NCBI GenBank assembly: GCA_902774245.1
Contig: CACYHQ010000007.1
Location: 1 to 64,000, forward strand
Length of the DNA stretch: 64,000 nt
From: an uncultured bacterium
GTDB lineage: Bacteria > Verrucomicrobiota > Lentisphaeria > Victivallales > UBA1829
Direction: 5' to 3'
The notes below the pieces were generated by a model. It did not search any database. It was not told where the DNA came from and saw only the letters and a program-made list of their open reading frames with translations. Each line of letters opens with the position of its first letter. The stretch's first letter is position 1. The position numbers and the translations under genes are program-made. Of the stretch, positions 49,396-58,398 are shown piece after piece.

Positions 49396-49506
49396 TTACT
49401 CGCCGAGACCTTTGATGATGATCTTGAGGATTTTGAAGGCTAAGACTCCGATGAACACGCCGATGGCAGTCTCAGCTACTCTGCTCGGATCAATTTCGTC
49501 TTCCAT
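49396..49506 (-). CDS. 36-residue membrane protein, island
   Basis: The frame begins MEDEIDPSRVAETA, continues with a hydrophobic helix (IGVFIGVLAFKILKIIIK) and ends GLGE. AGGAGG lies seven bases before the ATG, an excellent ribosome binding site. An acidic N-terminus, one span and a lysine-bearing C-terminal part give the charge pattern of an inovirus coat subunit. The likeness is only in outline, and an acidic-hydrophobic-basic layout is also seen in toxins and small regulators. It is the third such tiny protein on the island and is transcribed leftward alone. A strong hairpin follows. Confidence 0.6.
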   Translation of the reverse strand: MEDEIDPSRVAETAIGVFIGVLAFKILKIIIKGLGE

Positions 49507-49767
49507 TTCGGTTCCTCCTGAATTTTAAGGTTGATGTGGTATGGGAACAATACGGCAGACATCATGACCGCAAGCGACAGCTTGATCGTCTACCATTTTT
49601 GTTATATATACTTTCAAACAAAAGATCGACATTCTGAATCTGTCCTGGTCTGTTGGTTGCATGGGGGCGTTCTCCTCCTGAAAAATATTTTTTTGTATCG
49701 AATGACATGTAATACAGGAAATAACTCCTGAATTATTTCATTAACCCTTAATAGAGGAGGCAGAAAC

Positions 49768-50316
49768 ATGCCTAACAAGAAACCTAAACATTTTGAAGAC
49801 CAAAACAATTACAGGATGTCTCATTTGTCCGAAGACGAAAAAGAGTTGGCTGTGACACTCTACAAAGCTGGAATAGACTTCAACGCATGTAGTCCAAGAG
49901 AAGCGGTTGAATGGCATCAAGAAGTTGCCTGTAAGGGGTGGGCTCCGGCTCAGTATAACCTTGCTTGCTGCTATGCCAATGGTAACGGCATTCAAAGAGA
50001 CATGACGGAGGCAGCTAAGTGGTTTGAAGAAGCGGCAAAACAAGGACATCCGGAGGCACAGTGCAGATTAGGTTTTTGCTATGACGTTGGCGATGGTGTC
50101 AAGCAAGACAAGAAAGAAGCGGTCTATTGGTATCGCAAATCTGCTGCTCAAGGGGAAAACCATGCCCAGTTTAATCTTGGTTGCTGCTATGAGGATGGAG
50201 ACGGCGTGAAAAAAGACAAGCTTAAAGCCGCAAAGTATTTTTATAAATCCGCGAGACAGGGGAATTCTGATGCAAAACGCGCATTGAAAAGAGTTCTCGA
50301 TAACGATGAAAATTGA
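49768..50316 (+). CDS. Sel1-repeat (TPR-like) protein
   Basis: A protein of 182 residues. Three to four Sel1-like repeats are clear: AQYNLACCYANGNGIQRDM, AQCRLGFCYDVGDGVKQDK and AQFNLGCCYEDGDGVKKDK, each followed by the A-x-x-WF/WY-x-x-AA-x-QG helix. Such repeats mediate protein contacts. There is no signal peptide, so it is probably cytoplasmic. AGAGGAGG stands close before the ATG. The 260-bp gap upstream has a small hairpin (CAGGA/TCCTG near 49715) and no other gene. It faces the RepA-like gene convergently. Its partner on the island is unknown. Confidence 0.88.
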   Translation: MPNKKPKHFEDQNNYRMSHLSEDEKELAVTLYKAGIDFNACSPREAVEWHQEVACKGWAPAQYNLACCYANGNGIQRDMTEAAKWFEEAAKQGHPEAQCRLGFCYDVGDGVKQDKKEAVYWYRKSAAQGENHAQFNLGCCYEDGDGVKKDKLKAAKYFYKSARQGNSDAKRALKRVLDNDEN

Positions 50317-50399
50317 TCGCAAAACCAACAAGCTATTACAAGGGGTGCAAAAGTATGTCTGACGTGAAAACTTAAAAAACGGTGGAGAGAGTACAAGGT

Positions 50400-50485
50400 C
50401 CCCTGTCTGAAGATGATAGTATCTAGACAGGGGAAGTAGGTGAACCATGAAGGCATCGAGCCATCCTCATCTCGATGCCTTCATG
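50400..50485. other. Two perfect consecutive hairpins in a convergent gap
   Basis: CCCCTGTCT (50400-50408) pairs with AGACAGGGG (50425-50433), and the fifteen-base CATGAAGGCATCGAG (50446-50460) pairs with its complement (50471-50485). Neither has a T run. They may act as terminators for the two facing genes or as a structured element. The rest of the gap (to 50744) is AT-rich and holds no gene. Confidence 0.6.
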
Positions 50486-50744
50486 TGTTTGCTGATGGTA
50501 CAACATATGTTTTCCGATATAATTTTGTTGTAGAAATGAAGGGATATCTTTTGGATATATGTAAAAGACATCTATTTAGAGTTGGTATTCTCTGCTCAAA
50601 ATAGAACAAATAAAACAGAACAATAGAGAAACATAATAGGAACATGCAATAAAAATCCGCATGTTTCTTGGAAATAATATATCGTTTCATGGCGGATTAA
50701 TATAATTTTCTGCTCTTTTTGTTGGAAAAAATGGACAATTTGTC

Positions 50745-53387
50745 TCATGTTTTCTTTTTTGCGGAGGACGAATCATTTAATGCCTTTGTCTTATTTTTTA
50801 ATTTGTATTTGAAATCATTCAAAAACTCTTGGGTTTCTTCCTCTGAGCCATCTGTCCAAATCCCTTCGATTGTTTTGCGGGATACCCCTAAGAGACGACC
50901 GATGTCGGTGTTCGAATACGGATCCAATCGATAGTGCTTGTATTCGCGGATGATAAGCTTCTGAATCATTTTTGGGGGCAAATTGGAATCGTTCGTCACA
51001 ACGAAGTGCTCGCCATCCAACTTAATCTCAAACGGAACAATATCGATACCTGATTGCTCGCTGCTGTGCTTGACAACATTGATTGTCAACGGGACTTCGA
51101 GATCATCCAACACACTGCTGCTGTCTCGCTTCATCTCAATGATGACGTGCGGCATGTCGAAAAGAATCCCGTCAGGTTTGCAATCCTTGGTGTTGTGATG
51201 GACCACCAGTATGGCCAGTCCAGGCAACTCATCCTTCAGTCGGACAAGTTCCTCAAACGCAGAAAAGATCTTTGTCGGGTTTGGATTTTTTGCGAAAGAA
51301 ACCAGCGAGTCGATAATAAGGAAATCTACGGGGTGTTTGGACGTCCCCTTGGACGTGTATTTCCCTAACTCCTCTTTCAGACTGTTGCAATCACGCTTCC
51401 TGATGAGTTGAGCAGCAGGTTCGATAAACAGATTTCCAGCCTGATCGTTATTCAGCCCCTTTGCAAAAAAATTGCGTTGAAGAAGGATATCATCCGGATT
51501 AATATCGTTGAAAATCCAATATAACACCTTATAACCGCCTTTATCTCCATCGGAAGATAAGCATCGCGTCCAAAAACGATCCTTCAGGAACTCTGACTTG
51601 CTGCCTGCGACTTGCGCTGCCAGGGATATTGCAAATTGGCGTTTTTCGATTTCCGGATTGCCAGTAAGGACAGTCGTGCATCCTCTTCGAATAAAAGGTC
51701 TCAGCAAAGTTTTTTCTGCGGTAAGGTTTTGGTGTTTTGGTCTCCCGGAATGTTTTTGAAGCGTTTTTTCAATGGGAGACGTTTCGTCCTTTGTCGAGGA
51801 TTCCTCTATCTTTGATGCAGAATCTTTCCGAGATGCGTCTTCGTCATTTTTCTCTGGTTTTGGCATGGAATGGGCCTCACCATTGGGACTGGCGAGAAGA
51901 TTCAGAAATTCTGTCTCGCTGTAGGTTTTCATAGAAACGACTTTCGATCTTTGCTTCCAATATGCATTATAATAATCTGTTAGGCTATGCAAATGATCTG
52001 ACGGATACTGAACAACTCTTTCCCTGAAATAGAATTCCTTGATTCGGGGTCTTTGTAATCCCTTTAAATATAGGTATAAGCTGTGGATTCTCCGTCTTTC
52101 CGCCTCAATTTCCCATCCACTATGATTTGATATGAGGAGTTCAACCCGTTTCCCTTTCAGAGGCGAAAAGTCGACCTGACTCCAGTCTTTATATACCCAT
52201 TGTAATAGATCGCAGACAAAAGCGACATAAGCATATTTATGGTTCCGTACATCATATCGTTGCATTGCATCCGCGTCTTCAATTGTCCCACAGATTACAA
52301 TACATTCCGCTTTCTCTATCCGTTCAATCCCATAAGTGTTGTATAGGGGGAGTTTTTTTCCATCTTTTCCTGGAAGGCCGGCAAATACACTGTATACCTC
52401 ATTGAATTTGCTATCTCGAAGAAAAATCACGGGAAGATACTGTTTGTTCGGATCAAGTTCTTTTTTAGGGTCAGAAAAGAATATATTTTTGGCAACCAAC
52501 ATTGATTCTTCTGGTTTTTTCCCACGGAAAAGGAATTGCATCCTAAAATCTGGTAGATTAAGGATTGGGAATTGGCAATACTTCCCCAAAACAGAACGAT
52601 TCGGAAAGCCCTTGATTTGACCAAGACATCTAATATAATCATCCAGATTCAGAGCCGTATAAAAAAGCCCACTCATATTGGTGTAAAAAGATTGCGGATT
52701 AAGGGGAATAATCCTGTACGTTCTGGGAAGTCTATAGCTGGAGAACGCGGTTGGTTTCATCCCAAGGGCATCAAAACGATCCGTATCGGAGATATAATCG
52801 TCGTTAAAAAATACACCACGAGCAAAATTTGAATAAAGGAAATCACTACTCGTGATGTAGAATTTACATCTTTCATAAATATGGGACATTGCATTATTAA
52901 CATTATGGGCACTGAAACAATCACTGTAATTGCCTGCCAATCGAAATGGCAACACTGTTCCTGTGAGATTATTCGCACTATTGAATGCAGAACCAATGTC
53001 GTAGACATCTACGCCGCCGTTTTGCTTATATGGATTGACCATTTCATAGACCTGAGACGAGCCGGAAGATGCACCAACGGTGATGGAATCCGGTGATTTC
53101 ATGGGCAGAGTGATCAGATTTGGTTTTTTTCGAAGCAATCTGGCTATATTATCTCTATCATTTCTTAAAAACAGGGCATAAAGAAGCATTGACATCTTGT
53201 CTTGCGTAACATAGGGGGTTGCCCAAAACTCCTTGACATTGTCGGCACCAACCACGTCCCAAACACTATTAATCGTCGCGTATGACGGAGAAGGGGGTGG
53301 TGTTGATGGTGCTGGGGGTGCCTGAACGCTGGATCCGGAAACTAAAAAAACTATCTTCCCTCTTGATACGTTTTTTGTAACAGGCAT
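50745..53387 (-). CDS. RepA-like primase-helicase-type ATPase with altered P-loop
   Basis: A protein of 880 residues. The C-terminal third (about 550-790) is a RecA-fold ATPase of the plasmid RepA type (COG3598-like). Landmarks are VLTGNPEIEKRQFAISLAAQ in the P-loop position (about 570), VDFLIIDSLVSFA as Walker B (about 690) and LAILVVHHNTK as the following sensor strand. The P-loop has lost the Gly before Lys and the Ser/Thr after it, so ATP use is doubtful. A middle region (about 350-470: IEKAECIVICGTIEDADAM and LKGKRVELLISNHSGWEIEA) resembles a Toprim domain with substituted acids. The C-terminus has a helix-turn-helix-like end (NTDIGRLLGVSRKTIEGIW). It is probably the element's replication or maintenance protein. 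Confidence 0.65.
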   Translation of the reverse strand: MPVTKNVSRGKIVFLVSGSSVQAPPAPSTPPPSPSYATINSVWDVVGADNVKEFWATPYVTQDKMSMLLYALFLRNDRDNIARLLRKKPNLITLPMKSPDSITVGASSGSSQVYEMVNPYKQNGGVDVYDIGSAFNSANNLTGTVLPFRLAGNYSDCFSAHNVNNAMSHIYERCKFYITSSDFLYSNFARGVFFNDDYISDTDRFDALGMKPTAFSSYRLPRTYRIIPLNPQSFYTNMSGLFYTALNLDDYIRCLGQIKGFPNRSVLGKYCQFPILNLPDFRMQFLFRGKKPEESMLVAKNIFFSDPKKELDPNKQYLPVIFLRDSKFNEVYSVFAGLPGKDGKKLPLYNTYGIERIEKAECIVICGTIEDADAMQRYDVRNHKYAYVAFVCDLLQWVYKDWSQVDFSPLKGKRVELLISNHSGWEIEAERRRIHSLYLYLKGLQRPRIKEFYFRERVVQYPSDHLHSLTDYYNAYWKQRSKVVSMKTYSETEFLNLLASPNGEAHSMPKPEKNDEDASRKDSASKIEESSTKDETSPIEKTLQKHSGRPKHQNLTAEKTLLRPFIRRGCTTVLTGNPEIEKRQFAISLAAQVAGSKSEFLKDRFWTRCLSSDGDKGGYKVLYWIFNDINPDDILLQRNFFAKGLNNDQAGNLFIEPAAQLIRKRDCNSLKEELGKYTSKGTSKHPVDFLIIDSLVSFAKNPNPTKIFSAFEELVRLKDELPGLAILVVHHNTKDCKPDGILFDMPHVIIEMKRDSSSVLDDLEVPLTINVVKHSSEQSGIDIVPFEIKLDGEHFVVTNDSNLPPKMIQKLIIREYKHYRLDPYSNTDIGRLLGVSRKTIEGIWTDGSEEETQEFLNDFKYKLKNKTKALNDSSSAKKKT

Positions 53388-53394
53388 TTAATCT

Positions 53395-53414
53395 ATCCTT
53401 TCTTCATAAAGGAT
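53395..53414 (-). promoter_or_regulatory. Hairpin hiding the ribosome binding site of the RepA-like gene
   Basis: ATCCTTT (53395-53401) pairs with AAAGGAT (53408-53414). In the leftward mRNA the arm AAAGGAT is the Shine-Dalgarno sequence eight bases before the ATG at 53387, so translation may be limited by this structure. Confidence 0.55.
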
Positions 53415-53546
53415 CATTATGGTGCAATGGGGGCGAGCATCGGTGGCTTATGCGATTAATCCATAATCTAACGCCTGTATGCGCCTTTTTCAAGATGACA
53501 CACGTATTTTTCACCAAGTTTTTTGTTAGAAGGCAAAGAAACCGGC

Positions 53547-53574
53547 TTGATTTTTCTTTAAATCGGGGTATATT
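53547..53574 (+). promoter_or_regulatory. Promoter for the island adhesin
   Basis: TTGATT (53547-53552), a 16-bp spacer and TATATT (53569-53574). It implies a 5' leader of about 315 bases before the ATG at 53898. Confidence 0.65.
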
Positions 53575-53685
53575 ACCTGTTGGAGCGGATTTCTGGGTAT
53601 ACTGGAATCTGATTCCGAGCTCATTGTATCGGTTATTTCAGCAAAAGCATATGTAAATCCTCCAAGTTTTAACGTTCACTCTTTT

Positions 53686-53781
53686 GCTCCCAGACAACGA
53701 AATGCCAGCAAGGACCATTGTGTCTCCGTGTCTTGCTGGGCGTTTCTCTGTCGTTCTGGGAGCAGGTTCTTGGAGGAACCT
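53686..53781 (+). promoter_or_regulatory. Structured 5' leader of the adhesin mRNA
   Basis: A long stem-loop is formed by GCTCCCAGA (from 53686) with TCTGGGAGC (to 53763), with inner arms ACGA/TCGT and CCAGCAAG/CTTGCTGG. AGGTTC (53764-53769) with GAACCT (53776-53781) makes a second hairpin. No T run follows. It may be a regulatory leader or mRNA stabiliser. Confidence 0.55.
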
Positions 53782-53897
53782 ACATATGCAGGCATGGGGA
53801 GGCGTCCGGCTTTTTTTGCCCTCGGATGTCATCCTTCCTCATCTTCGGCGTATCATTTCTCTTTGATAAAAAACGAATAAAAAAAGGTGCTTTCATC

Positions 53898-56870
53898 ATG
53901 GCCTACTACATCATCTCCAGTGGCGTAACCAGCAATGGCAATGTCTTAAGCAGTGATTCCATGACCGTGCTTGACGGCGGAGTCGCCAACAATACGACAC
54001 TCAATTCCCTTGGCCGCATGTTTGTTTCTAACGGAGGCACAGCGAAAAATACCACCGTCAACTCCGGTGGATACATGTTGATTTACTCCGGTGGTACAGC
54101 TACGAATATCAAATGGACTCCTTGTATAGGTCGTATTTACGTTCGCGAAGGCGGATATGCAACATTTGCCAACCAGTATTCTGGGGTTTATTATGGAGAG
54201 TATGACCAGCTACTTTCCCACACTACGAATATGGATGGTAAAACGCTTTCTCCCTCCTGCGAAATGCATGTGATGTCCGGAGGCGTCGCAAATAATACAA
54301 TGGTCGATTCCGGCGGAATCATGCATGTCCACTCCTCTGGCGTAGCGAACAGTACAACACTCCGTGGGGTCAATGGTCCAACGGGAGTGCTGTATGTCTC
54401 CAATGGAGGCGTAGCGAACGACACTACTATCAACTCATTTGGTCAACTCTTTGTCTTCTCTAGTGGCGTTGTGATTAAAACCACGGTCAATTCCGATGGC
54501 TACCTTTATATTTATTCAGGCGGTTTAGCAACACAAACCACGGTCAATTACTATGGAAGAACCGAAATATCTGGTGGAACAGCAGATAATCTTACTGTTA
54601 ATTCCAATGGGTTAGCTGTAATCTCATCTGGTGGTACGGTCTGTAATGCAACCCTCTTCCAAGCAGGTGGAATTCATGTTTCTGAAGGCGGCATAGCAAA
54701 AAGTACTACAGTTCGTGGCGGATCACTTATGGTCCTTTCCGGTGGCATAGGCATGGATACTGAGGTCGTTAGCGGATCTTTGGATGTATTTTCAAGTGGG
54801 ATAGCAAATCAGGCTAAGATTAATTTTGGTGGAAGTCTTATTGTTCTTTCTGGTGGTAAAACTACAGATGTAATAGAAAATGGAGGCAAAGTATACATTG
54901 AGGAAGGTGGAGAGGTTGTTTTCAGAAGTCATTCTTTCTCTGATCTAACTCTTTCTGACAAGGATTCTGCCACGGTTCATTCTGGAACAACTGCAAATGA
55001 TATAACTATTTCAAAAGGCGGAAAGTTTACTGTATTTTCTAAAGGAATAACAAATAATACTGTAATTAGTTCTGGTGGGTGGTTATATATATCCGGTGGT
55101 ACAGCAAATAACACTACGGTTAATTTCAAGGGGTTTGTTGATGTTTACTCCGGTGGTACAGCAAATGGTGTAAATATAAGTTCCGGAGGAAGTCTTCTTG
55201 TTTATTCTGGTGGAAAGCTTACAGGGAAAATGCTTTTTGCAAGTGGTGCCGTTGTCTCCTTTTATTCCCAAGATACTCCTTTTGATTTCAATCTCTGCGG
55301 TCTGACCCCAGATGCAACAGCTCGTGTCAACAATCTTTCTATTGTACGAGGGAATCCGTTTTATACGCTTACGGTTTCAAAAAACCAAAGGGATGGCACC
55401 TATGTTTTGGCAAATGGTGCGGACGGATTCAACAAGACTATTACAGTCCTAAGTGATTCTGGCACCCAGCTCTGTATGCTCCCCGTTGGGGGGAATCAGT
55501 ATGTTCGTGGGACGGATTATACCTTGAATCTTGACAACGGAGTCCTTACTCTGCGAGTTGAAAACAAAGATTTTGTTGCACCGACCGATCCAACCGGGCT
55601 TAGGGCATTTGTGGACAAACAAGACGTAGGCTTGGTTTGGAACGTGAGCACGGATGATCTCTCCGGGGTCATGGAATATGCCGTGAGGTATTCGCACGAT
55701 GGACAGGAGTTCACGGTCAGAACAAGTGGAACAAGCTATGTATTGAACAACGCTGACTTCGGTTCTTACAGCTGGAGTGTGCAGGCGGTGGACTTCGCAG
55801 GTAATGAATCGGCGATAATCGCTGGAGGTGCGTTCACTGTTTCTGGCTTCAAACCGTACACCGTTGAATACAGTGCGGACAACTTCGAGCACGTAATCAC
55901 ATTCGCAGTTACGACACCCTCGCTTGATGCCTTCCGTATGCCGACCGGTACATATCAAATGCGTGTTAAGCAGGAGGGCAGCAGTGAATGGCTGACGGGT
56001 GATTCCATCATCGCTCCTGAGAGTGACATTGAACCGCAACTCATCAACTCCGATGCAGACGGTAATGCGGATGTGTTCTTCGCCCATACAGTCGGCACTT
56101 GGGAATCTGGTTATTTGGCGCAGCATGTCGGCACTATCAATGATTGGACTGGAACAAACGAGTATGCCGCTGTTTATGGCAAGAACAAACTCGCGGACAT
56201 CATCGAAGGCTCGACCGATGCAAACATCCTGCTCATGACGGACGATGACAACGGCGACACGTTATTCGTGGACGATATTTACACGGCGTTTCCAGGGGGT
56301 GTTGCGGAGAAACAGTCGCGTATCGCTCAAATTGACGAAATCAGGGCTGGCGCAGGTGCCGACATTGTGGATATGACCAGTCAGCGGTTCGAATACATCG
56401 GTGAAGGCCTCACGATTCGAGGCGGTGAAGGCAACGATACCATTTGGGCGAACAAGGGCGACAACTTCCTGTTCGGTGATGCAGGGAACGACCGCATTGT
56501 CGGTGCATCCGGCAATGATGTGATCGCTGGTGGCATTGGAAATGACCGCTTGCACGGTGGCGGTGGTGAGGATATCTTCACCTTCTGTGACAACTGGGGT
56601 TCAGACAATGTGGAACAGCTCTCTGGCGGTTCAGTTACGCTGTGGTTTACATCCGGCAGTGAAGCGAACTGGAATACAGAAATGCTGACCTACACTGATG
56701 GAGAAAACAGCGTCAAGGTCTCCGGCGTTACAGCCGATAAGGTCACTCTGAAATTCGGTGATGATGCTTCCGACCAGTTTGCAAAGCTGTCCAGCATGGG
56801 CGCGTTCTTCGACGCCACCACGGAACGAATCTTCGAAGAATCCGGTAAAGGCATCCTTGCAAGCCTGTAA
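53898..56870 (+). CDS. AIDA-like strand-loop-strand adhesin with FnIII and RTX repeats
   Basis: A protein of 990 residues. Residues 1 to about 450 are AIDA-type passenger repeats (VLSGGVANNT and TVNSGGYMLIYSGGTA patterns) forming a beta-helix. A linker module follows (GTYVLANGADGF to YTLNLDNGVLTL), then a fibronectin-III-like domain (about 559-650, PTDPTGLRAFVDKQDVGLVW) and calcium-binding RTX nonapeptides (about 840-890, GGEGNDTIW, FGDAGNDRI, GGIGNDRLHGG) before a 100-residue tail. There is no N-terminal signal peptide and no autotransporter barrel, so type I secretion through a C-terminal signal is the likely route. This is the main cargo of the island and probably mediates attachment. An earlier in-frame ATG lies inside the leader hairpins and is unlikely. 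Confidence 0.85.
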   Translation: MAYYIISSGVTSNGNVLSSDSMTVLDGGVANNTTLNSLGRMFVSNGGTAKNTTVNSGGYMLIYSGGTATNIKWTPCIGRIYVREGGYATFANQYSGVYYGEYDQLLSHTTNMDGKTLSPSCEMHVMSGGVANNTMVDSGGIMHVHSSGVANSTTLRGVNGPTGVLYVSNGGVANDTTINSFGQLFVFSSGVVIKTTVNSDGYLYIYSGGLATQTTVNYYGRTEISGGTADNLTVNSNGLAVISSGGTVCNATLFQAGGIHVSEGGIAKSTTVRGGSLMVLSGGIGMDTEVVSGSLDVFSSGIANQAKINFGGSLIVLSGGKTTDVIENGGKVYIEEGGEVVFRSHSFSDLTLSDKDSATVHSGTTANDITISKGGKFTVFSKGITNNTVISSGGWLYISGGTANNTTVNFKGFVDVYSGGTANGVNISSGGSLLVYSGGKLTGKMLFASGAVVSFYSQDTPFDFNLCGLTPDATARVNNLSIVRGNPFYTLTVSKNQRDGTYVLANGADGFNKTITVLSDSGTQLCMLPVGGNQYVRGTDYTLNLDNGVLTLRVENKDFVAPTDPTGLRAFVDKQDVGLVWNVSTDDLSGVMEYAVRYSHDGQEFTVRTSGTSYVLNNADFGSYSWSVQAVDFAGNESAIIAGGAFTVSGFKPYTVEYSADNFEHVITFAVTTPSLDAFRMPTGTYQMRVKQEGSSEWLTGDSIIAPESDIEPQLINSDADGNADVFFAHTVGTWESGYLAQHVGTINDWTGTNEYAAVYGKNKLADIIEGSTDANILLMTDDDNGDTLFVDDIYTAFPGGVAEKQSRIAQIDEIRAGAGADIVDMTSQRFEYIGEGLTIRGGEGNDTIWANKGDNFLFGDAGNDRIVGASGNDVIAGGIGNDRLHGGGGEDIFTFCDNWGSDNVEQLSGGSVTLWFTSGSEANWNTEMLTYTDGENSVKVSGVTADKVTLKFGDDASDQFAKLSSMGAFFDATTERIFEESGKGILASL

Positions 56871-56892
56871 AAAAGCAACACACAAAGCTTCT

Positions 56893-56925
56893 CCTCACTA
56901 TTCTGGACGAGCAGTGAGGATTATT
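56893..56925 (+). terminator. Weak terminator after the adhesin
   Basis: CCTCACT (56893-56899) pairs with AGTGAGG (56913-56919) and is followed by ATTATTGCTTT, with no long T run. Confidence 0.5.
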
Positions 56926-56954
56926 GCTTTCTGCACACGGTTCAAAAAAGCATC

Positions 56955-58319
56955 TCATGCCCCCTTCAGGATTTCCAAGACCTGTTGGATGGTGTCGTTG
57001 GATGCTTGTTCCGGCTGATTCCCGTCTGGCATGAGGAGCTTCAATACGCGGTCGATCTTCTCCTGCGTTATATTATCGGTCCTGTTGCTGATGGCCGCTA
57101 TCGCTTTCCGTTGACTCTCCTCGCTGACATGCGTGTAGTATTTGTCAACGATCTCGGAATTAGCACCGAGGATTGAGAGCAGAACCGCCTTGGGCACTCC
57201 TGCTTCCGCACAGAAGCTGGCGAAACTGTGGCGCAACGAGTGAAAGCCGTAAACAGTCATTTTCCGTTTTCTGCCAGGTACACTGACGGACGGAACAAGT
57301 CCAATCCAGCGAATGGGACGGAGAACGTCAATGTTGATGACGTTGTTTCCGACGTTTTTCCCCTCAACGTTCATCTTGTTGTAGCGTGCAGCGCATTTCG
57401 GTATAACGTACTGGTTGCATTTCCATTTCTCCGCCTCAAGCAGAGCCTCGTACAGTTCAGGTGCAATAGGAATCGTGACTTCCTTGCCCGTCTTGAACTG
57501 CTTTACCCAGATGCGCTGGTTCTTCATGTCGATATTCTGCCATTGGAGAAGGACGCAATCCTTCAGACGTTGTCCCGTGAACATACCGATGATATAGACA
57601 ATGCGGATTTCCGCCTTGTTCATGAGCCTGTGCCTGGGATCGGAATCAGACAGCACGGCAAGCAGCTGTTCTTCCTGTTCCTTCGTGAACGCCTGCCTAT
57701 GGACCACCGTTCCTTGTTCTTCCCGTTCTCGCCTCCAAAGTGTTTTTACCCGAAACGGATTATTTCCCTCGTAGTAGTCTTTGAGGCAGTCGAACACGGT
57801 ACGCAGACGCCTGAGCTTTCGGTTATGGGTATCAACGGCAAGATGTGTTGATTTGAGGTAAACGGCGAACTCCTCGCAGAGTTCAGGCGTTACAGCACGG
57901 ATGCTCATAGCGGGATGTCTCACGTTCTTTGTCAGGATTCCGGATGCGAAGTTGGCGAACTCACGAAAAGTCCGGCGATAACCGATCTGCTCCTCGACCG
58001 TATGCGGAGTAGCACGGTTGGGGTGCATCGTGTATATTTCCCACGCTTCATCGAACGAAGCGTCCATTTCAGGTGCAGCAAAACCACGCAATGCGTTCAT
58101 CTGAGCTACGGCGACTTCCTTTGTGGGCGCAAGCCAGATGGAATCCAGCTCCATAGCCTTGAGTACAGCTTCATCGTAGTTCGCAGTTCCGAGCGTAAAC
58201 TCTTTTCGAGTGCCGGGAGCAATCATTAGTCGGTAGTAGTAGTTACCGCCCTTAGATTTTTGTCGTAGTTTTCCCTGAAGTTTATTCTTGCTTTTCTTCC
58301 CGTAGTGTGTCGTGACCAT
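56955..58319 (-). CDS. int: Tyrosine recombinase (integrase) of the island
   Basis: A protein of 454 residues. The N-terminal arm-binding region (GNYYYRLMIAPGTRKEFTLG) is followed by a SAM-like core-binding domain (about 95-200) and the catalytic domain. Visible catalytic residues are Arg in FTGQRLKDC, Lys in KQFKTGKEV, His-x-x-Arg in FHSLRHSFASF and the nucleophile Tyr in EIVDKYYTHVS. It lies 80 bp from attR and next to tRNA-Leu, the expected place for an integrase that uses the tRNA 3' end as attB. The gene points away from the tRNA into the island. No excisionase gene is recognised, although one of the small proteins could serve. Confidence 0.95.
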   Translation of the reverse strand: MVTTHYGKKSKNKLQGKLRQKSKGGNYYYRLMIAPGTRKEFTLGTANYDEAVLKAMELDSIWLAPTKEVAVAQMNALRGFAAPEMDASFDEAWEIYTMHPNRATPHTVEEQIGYRRTFREFANFASGILTKNVRHPAMSIRAVTPELCEEFAVYLKSTHLAVDTHNRKLRRLRTVFDCLKDYYEGNNPFRVKTLWRREREEQGTVVHRQAFTKEQEEQLLAVLSDSDPRHRLMNKAEIRIVYIIGMFTGQRLKDCVLLQWQNIDMKNQRIWVKQFKTGKEVTIPIAPELYEALLEAEKWKCNQYVIPKCAARYNKMNVEGKNVGNNVINIDVLRPIRWIGLVPSVSVPGRKRKMTVYGFHSLRHSFASFCAEAGVPKAVLLSILGANSEIVDKYYTHVSEESQRKAIAAISNRTDNITQEKIDRVLKLLMPDGNQPEQASNDTIQQVLEILKGA

Positions 58320-58398
58320 GAGGTCAAACCCTTTCGATTTTGTGTCTTAGCACCGTAAAAATCGAAAGAGTGTTTTGTAGTATTAGTGAGTAATTGCG

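Noticed and set aside
42832-49506. A complete filamentous phage (inovirus)
   Set aside because: Gp2-like and coat-like small proteins are suggestive, but no Zot-type ATPase, adsorption protein or secretin gene is present.
53718-53897. An upstream in-frame start for the adhesin
   Set aside because: It falls inside the large leader hairpin, has no ribosome binding site and encodes no signal peptide; the ATG at 53898 begins the repeat domain.
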